This document shows positions 22,083 to 25,995 of a stretch of 25,995 nucleotides of DNA, one piece after another. Source of the DNA: an uncultured Mycoplasmatota bacterium. GTDB lineage: Bacteria > Bacillota_I > Bacilli_A > RF39 > UBA660. How positions within the stretch are numbered: position 1 is the first letter of the stretch; the number at the start of each line of letters is the position of its first letter. The stretch is from assembly GCA_946494345.1 (NCBI GenBank), contig CAMMBX010000006.1, forward strand, positions 1 to 25,995, written 5' to 3'. The notes under the pieces were generated by a model, which worked only from the letters and a program-made list of their open reading frames with translations, was not told the origin of the DNA and searched no databases. The position numbers and the translations under genes were made by a program.

Positions 22083-22270
22083 TTGGACTTACCCATTCTT
22101 TATTGTCTTTATGTTGGACATAATAAGTGCATTTATAAGCACCATACTGACGATATAAGAGTTATAACCCTTTAGACTAACACACTTGCCCAAGTAGGAT
22201 ATATCATCAGTATGCTACCTATAAAGGTAGCTACAAGGTGAGGCTGGATTGGGCTTACATCTTACGAATG
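22083..22270 (-). ncRNA. Structured non-coding gap between minor head and scaffold genes
   Basis: The only large gap in a packed operon. On the minus strand a 15-bp helix (22214-22200 with 22157-22143) closes a domain; its one irregular pair is a U-G in the phage-sense RNA but an A-C mismatch in the other strand, favouring an RNA on the sense strand. Further hairpins: 22231-22226 with 22219-22214, and 22142-22139 with 22130-22127. GCCCAA (22254-22249) can pair with TTGGGC (22193-22188), making a possible pseudoknot. No frame has a plausible start; a short frame ending YKCTYYVQHKDNKEWVSPT (stop near 22081) looks protein-like but lacks a start codon, so a decayed mini-gene overlaps or competes with the RNA idea. 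Confidence 0.5.
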
Positions 22271-22274
22271 CCAA

Positions 22275-23450
22275 CTATTTAATACTTCCTATCCATTCGT
22301 TAGCAGTTATTCTAGTTCTCCCAGTTTTATCTAAAAACGATAAATACTCTTTTCTAGTATTGGTTAGACTATTTTGTTTTCTTTTTATATAACTAGGCTC
22401 TGCTCCAGTTTGCTTAAGCATCGCTATTTCTCTTTTTTTATTTCTAATGGTTCTTTCGTACTGTCTCTGACGTTGCTTTTCAATATAAGCTTCATCATTT
22501 TCTGATTTAGTAAAATCCATATCTCGTTTTTTTGACAAGCCCGGAACAAACATATACTTTGAATGCTCGCAGTTAATACCAAGTATTCCAGCAGGTTCAC
22601 CATAAGTAGAACTAGACCACGGTCTTACTTTTATACGACTTCCGTCTAAATCTTCAATATAGCCTGAATAACCGCTTAGTGAGAATACTTGTCCCTGGTC
22701 TCTACTACATAGAGGTCTTGCTCCTATATGTGAGCTAATCTCTATGAAATCTCCCCCACAGGCTTTTATTCTCTCTTCTTGAATAGTATTTATGCTATTT
22801 TGCGTATTTGACCTAATAACCATCTTTGTATAAGCTTCAGGAGTCCACTCTGCACCATTTCTAGCAGTAAAACCAGTAAGGCCTTTTTCTGCAAACTGAC
22901 TAACTGCTTCTTGCATAGCTTTAGCAGTTGTTTTAGTACCAGCTAATACTTGCGAAGATACTTTATTGACTATAGCAACATATTCATCTCCTGCACTCAT
23001 CAGAAGGCTATTATTTTGCCTATTAAATGTAGTTAAGACATCTGTCATTGCAGTCGATAATATATTATTTACAAGTGCATCTTCAGTTGTCTTGTCTATT
23101 TCATTTAATAGCCCTTTTTTAATTCCTTCTTCAATAATTCTTTTATCTTTATTTTGACCTTTCTCTTTAGCCTTATTAAAGACTTTTTCTACTTCTTCAA
23201 CAGTTTTACCTGAATATTTAGCAATTATTTTAGCATTTTCTTCATTTAATCCATTTAATTGTCTTAATCTTTCTAATTGCCACTCATTAACTCCTCCACT
23301 GCCATATAGTGGTTGATTATTTTCTGCATCCCACTTATCTATTTCCATAGGCTTACCTTGAGAAAGTTTCTTAGCAATATTTAAGAGCAGTTCATTTTCC
23401 ATATCGATATAAAGCCTTTCAACTTGTTCTTCTAGTTCATCTAAAGACAT
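22275..23450 (-). CDS. Phage minor head protein (minor capsid 2 / gp7-like)
   Basis: A 391-aa protein of the phage minor capsid family (PF06152-like). The N-terminal half is helical (MSLDELEEQVERLYIDMENE, NEWQLERLRQLNGLNEEN); the core carries TGFTARNGAEWTPEAYTKMV and the diagnostic SSHIGARPLCSRDQGQVFSL, followed by PAGILGINCEHSKYMFVPGL. The C-terminus is charged coil (YERTIRNKKREIAMLKQTGA) ending FLDKTGRTRITANEWIGSIK. It binds the portal inside the prohead and may be injected with DNA. It starts 5 nt after the portal stop and has GGGTGAT as ribosome site; after its stop comes the structured gap. Confidence 0.88.
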   Translation of the reverse strand: MSLDELEEQVERLYIDMENELLLNIAKKLSQGKPMEIDKWDAENNQPLYGSGGVNEWQLERLRQLNGLNEENAKIIAKYSGKTVEEVEKVFNKAKEKGQNKDKRIIEEGIKKGLLNEIDKTTEDALVNNILSTAMTDVLTTFNRQNNSLLMSAGDEYVAIVNKVSSQVLAGTKTTAKAMQEAVSQFAEKGLTGFTARNGAEWTPEAYTKMVIRSNTQNSINTIQEERIKACGGDFIEISSHIGARPLCSRDQGQVFSLSGYSGYIEDLDGSRIKVRPWSSSTYGEPAGILGINCEHSKYMFVPGLSKKRDMDFTKSENDEAYIEKQRQRQYERTIRNKKREIAMLKQTGAEPSYIKRKQNSLTNTRKEYLSFLDKTGRTRITANEWIGSIK

Positions 23451-23455
23451 TTATA

Positions 23456-24853
23456 TCACCCATTTTCAACTACTTCTGTTTCTTGAGACTCATTATCTTG
23501 CCCCATACCAAAAAAGTCTATACCCTCTGGCTGAACTAACTTATTTTCATTTTGAATTTTGGCTATTTCTTCTTGAATTTCACTATCTTCATAGTGTAGA
23601 TATTTCTTCATAAACTTTTCTAGCGAAATAGTCTTACTTTGATATAGTTCTAATCCTCTTTGAATTAGTGCATTTTCATCTTCGATAATAGAGTCATCAA
23701 AGACTATATTAATTGATTTATAAGGTATATTTTCAAGTTCGCATATTGCTTTAATCAAATCATATAGGCAGTCGTTAACCATTAATTCATGATGTTTCTT
23801 AGTCCTGTAAGTATCACTATTCTCTGATACTACCTCAGTAGCAGTTTTAACACCCTGCCCATCAAAGTTATAATAGTTCTGGCCTAAGCCTACACCTGCA
23901 CTAATGTAATTTAACTGTGCATTTATTGAATTAATATGCTCTTGATAACGAAGTTTGAAATCTATTTCTTTTACTGGCTGATTTTCCATTCCTGCAATAG
24001 CAACATACACCTCATCATTATTATCAAAATAGCTAACTAAATTTACTTTACCATCAGAATCTACTTCTGTTTTCTTTTTTACTGCTGTTCTATCAATTAA
24101 TACACGTTTTTTTCCTGTTCTAAACTCACGATTAAAACTATCATACGTTGTATCTATTGCTTTAAACTTATCAATTTGATTAGCAAGTATAGACAATCCC
24201 ATAGGACTATCTGTATCAAAGTTATTAGCAATAACTGGCTTCCATACTTGAAAATGAGGATTATCAGTAATAAATTCTTCATACTCTAAAACGTTAGGAA
24301 ACATATCATTGAAGTTAACTTCTCTTCCGATAGTCGTTTCATCGCTAGATTTATAAAGTTCATTTAACTTCGTATATTTATTATCTTTAAACTCGTGATA
24401 AGTAATGTGAGTATAGTATTTTTTCTTAGAATCAGTACCTTTAGTAAATCTACTAACAGTAATCAAACCATTAATATAGCTATTAGTGTACATATATGGA
24501 ATAACCACATCACCATCAACATAATCGATAAGAGTTTTGTCATCTTTACGATATTCTACAGTAACACCAGTTCCTAAAGCAAAAACACGTTCTAGAAAGC
24601 TAGGAAAGTTAGTCATAAAGTTGTTTTCTTTACTATCTAATACTTCTAGTAATCTTTCGGTATTTTTCTTCTTATCGAGCTTTATTTGCACTTTTTCAGA
24701 CCATAATAATTTAGCAAAGTCTTCACATACTTTTTTAGGCATGTTCATTGTAAGTCTTTCACATTTTTTAGTAGTACCATCAGCCATCTTCATTTGAAAA
24801 TAGTGAAAATCATTAACATTGCCACGATACCACGATTTCCATATAGCCATCAT
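23456..24853 (-). CDS. Portal protein (SPP1 gp6-like); canonical start codon missing
   Basis: The dodecameric DNA gate of the head. The annotated frame starts at internal ATG 24853, but 24 more codons are open upstream and read GLYQDIQSKLSKKGINLVVG, then DIYDMMAIWKSWYRGNVNDF, the usual portal N-terminus. At the expected start (24928-24926) the codon is AAG, preceded by TAA, in the context AGGTGATTTAAAAGGGA; one extra T would restore AAAATGG. This is the same lesion as in the capsid gene. Core features: MNMPKKVCEDFAKLLWSEKV, FLERVFALGTGVTVEYRKDD, GQNYYNFDGQGVKTATEVVS and ENSDTYRTKKHHE. The C-terminus is acidic and unstructured. Full length would be about 490 aa. Confidence 0.88.
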   Translation of the reverse strand: MMAIWKSWYRGNVNDFHYFQMKMADGTTKKCERLTMNMPKKVCEDFAKLLWSEKVQIKLDKKKNTERLLEVLDSKENNFMTNFPSFLERVFALGTGVTVEYRKDDKTLIDYVDGDVVIPYMYTNSYINGLITVSRFTKGTDSKKKYYTHITYHEFKDNKYTKLNELYKSSDETTIGREVNFNDMFPNVLEYEEFITDNPHFQVWKPVIANNFDTDSPMGLSILANQIDKFKAIDTTYDSFNREFRTGKKRVLIDRTAVKKKTEVDSDGKVNLVSYFDNNDEVYVAIAGMENQPVKEIDFKLRYQEHINSINAQLNYISAGVGLGQNYYNFDGQGVKTATEVVSENSDTYRTKKHHELMVNDCLYDLIKAICELENIPYKSINIVFDDSIIEDENALIQRGLELYQSKTISLEKFMKKYLHYEDSEIQEEIAKIQNENKLVQPEGIDFFGMGQDNESQETEVVENG

Positions 24854-24941
24854 ATCGTAAATATCGCCAACTACTAAATTAATACCTTTTTTGCTTAATT
24901 TACTCTGTATATCTTGATATAATCCCTTTTAAATCACCTAC

Positions 24942-25229
24942 CTAATATAGTACTTTTTCTATTTCTAAAACTGGACAAGAGCATCCATCCTGGCTTAAAG
25001 TATAATTAGTTATGTTTTTTTCTTCTTCGCCTTTTTGAAGTAAAATCGTTTTATTATTTTTTATTAAAATAGCAACATCATAATCTTTTAAAATCTTTTT
25101 TCGATTTTTCTTTTCAAATAATTCTTCATGTTCTAACATCTTTTTGTATAAAATATCTCTTTCTTCGTATAATGCTTTATTTGTTCTTCTTAAATGTTCT
25201 ACTTCATCATATAATTCTCGTTTTCTCAT
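24942..25229 (-). CDS. Small coiled-coil phage protein between terminase and portal
   Basis: A 95-aa protein: the first 60 residues form a charged coiled coil (MRKRELYDEVEHLRRTNKAL, YEERDILYKKMLEHEELFEK), then a small beta-like end (DYDVAILIKNNKTILLQKG) with Cys-x-Cys (GCSCPVLEIEKVLY). I do not recognise the family. It begins 3 nt after the terminase stop with a fair ribosome site (AGGAGTAG) and ends 13 nt before the point where portal should begin. By position it could be a packaging accessory or regulatory factor. Confidence 0.65.
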   Translation of the reverse strand: MRKRELYDEVEHLRRTNKALYEERDILYKKMLEHEELFEKKNRKKILKDYDVAILIKNNKTILLQKGEEEKNITNYTLSQDGCSCPVLEIEKVLY

Positions 25230-25232
25230 AAT

Positions 25233-25995
25233 CTACTCCTTTATTCCTAATTTACTTAAATTATCTTTAACCCAATATTGAAAATCATCTTGTGTATGAT
25301 CAGCATAATAATAACTATAATCATTAGCCCAACTATTGTAATATGGTTCTTCGCCAATAAATTCTTTTTCCGTTTTATCGGGCTCAGGTTTGCCTTTTTC
25401 AATAGTTCTCTCTTTCCACATATAATTCTCATTTTCTTTCCTGAAAATCTTATTATTGTCATTATCTAATACTCTAAACTTTCTTTTTGCTAAAAAAGCC
25501 TGCGAATAATCAATTAATTCTTCTTTATTTTTACCTTTATTGACTGGGTGAAACCTTTTGCCATAATCGGTATATAACTGATTTCTTAAGGCACCTTCAG
25601 CACTATCTATAGTCTCTTTATCTTCGCCACATTTCCACATTTTAATCATTGCTATTTCGAAGTTAAAGATGTCTTTAGATAATTCGCTAGGTGCTTTCTT
25701 TTTAGGCTTCTCATTAGGACTATAATAGTAAGTGTCTAGTAAATACCAATAACCATCACTTGCTAGTCCATAACACCCACAAGTAGTAGCTGATGTTTGA
25801 TGCCCTCCGTCGACTGAAAAATCTAGATAAAGTATTCTAAGTTTGTTCTTTTCTATATAATTCTCATCAACATATTGGATAAGTTCAGGGTTATATATCA
25901 TACCTTCTAAACCAATAACCTCTCCAAGATATATCCAACGATAACGTTTGTTATCAAATTTTTCCATTCTCTTAGCTTCATCAATAAACATCTTG
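25233..25995 (-). CDS. Terminase large subunit, C-terminal part (cut by window edge)
   Basis: The DNA-packaging motor's nuclease half. The visible 253 residues hold the end of the ATPase domain (MFIDEAKRMEKFDNKRYRWI, EVIGLEGMIYNP) and the RNase H-like nuclease: LYLDFSVDGG with the first metal-binding Asp, YYYSPNEKPKKKAPSELSKD, the DSAEGALR acidic site, and a terminal WANDYSYYYADHTQDD. The ATPase Walker motifs lie beyond the right edge, so the gene continues past 25995 (codon AAG precedes the first visible ATG; that ATG is internal). It heads the leftward late operon. Family assignment by motif order is good; subtype is not determined. Confidence 0.88.
   Translation of the reverse strand, partial: KMFIDEAKRMEKFDNKRYRWIYLGEVIGLEGMIYNPELIQYVDENYIEKNKLRILYLDFSVDGGHQTSATTCGCYGLASDGYWYLLDTYYYSPNEKPKKKAPSELSKDIFNFEIAMIKMWKCGEDKETIDSAEGALRNQLYTDYGKRFHPVNKGKNKEELIDYSQAFLAKRKFRVLDNDNNKIFRKENENYMWKERTIEKGKPEPDKTEKEFIGEEPYYNSWANDYSYYYADHTQDDFQYWVKDNLSKLGIKE

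Noticed and set aside
22200..22214. CTGATGA on the minus strand (22210-22204), resembling the hammerhead ribozyme core
   Set aside because: No GAAA segment or matching three-stem layout follows, and the motif lies inside a 15-bp helix, so a hammerhead cannot form as required.
22283..23450. T4 gene 60-like ribosome bypassing of the gap after the minor head gene
   Set aside because: The minor head protein looks complete at its stop, and no matching take-off and landing codons were found.
21501..24936. Portal and capsid starting with GTG ATT and decoding TAA as an amino acid
   Set aside because: The GTG is 0-2 nt from the ribosome site, and TAA works as a normal stop in neighbouring genes, so stop reassignment is unlikely.
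8001..25995. CRISPR arrays, insertion sequences or a diversity-generating retroelement
   Set aside because: No regularly spaced repeats, transposase, reverse transcriptase or template/variable repeat pair was seen in the window.

Overview
The window is a stretch of an AT-rich, low-GC Gram-positive chromosome with a siphovirus prophage. The host part (about 1-7360) carries Firmicutes-type genes: MutM, a PolI with a degenerate proofreading domain, LexA with CGAAC-N4-GTTYG boxes, and TcdA. Short intergenic spaces and strong AGGAGG-type ribosome sites fit an uncultured gut Bacilli or Erysipelotrichia-like lineage, but the exact taxon cannot be read from the sequence.

Host layout: mutM and polA are read leftward behind a frameshifted MFS-type transporter. 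Next comes a classic SOS locus, with lexA rightward and a 52-aa single-pass membrane protein leftward, divergent across a region holding two LexA boxes. A bidirectional terminator separates lexA from convergent tcdA, which lies 2 nt downstream of a gene of unknown function. A divergent promoter pair then drives that gene leftward and a tRNA-Glu(CTC) rightward. The tRNA 3' half is the likely attachment site.

Prophage part (about 7360 to beyond the right edge): all protein genes run leftward, so the window shows the late region from its end backward. In transcription order they are: terminase large subunit (cut by the edge), a small coiled-coil protein, portal, minor head protein, a 220-nt gene-free but structured gap, scaffold, major capsid, connector and neck proteins, major tail protein with its own terminator, two tail-assembly chaperone frames joined by a probable -1 frameshift, tape measure, hub, large tail-tip protein, two mini-proteins (one with a G10 tract), three short fibre proteins sharing one N-terminal module, an accessory membrane protein, r1t-type holin, and GH25-LysM endolysin. 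After the lysis terminator come a DUF433/DUF5615 toxin-antitoxin pair and a transcription unit with near-consensus promoter, multi-hairpin body and terminator but no ORF: a candidate prophage small RNA next to the attachment site. Integrase, repressor and replication genes would lie right of the window.

The most striking observations are: (1) portal and major capsid both lack a start codon exactly where one is expected, inside an identical 13-mer that looks like a normal start context with one T missing; (2) the candidate ncRNA beside the tRNA; (3) the structured gap between minor head and scaffold; (4) the G10 tract that sets the reading frame of a tail-region mini-protein. Several single-base lesions, including one in the host transporter, mean sequencing or assembly error must be excluded before the prophage is called defective.
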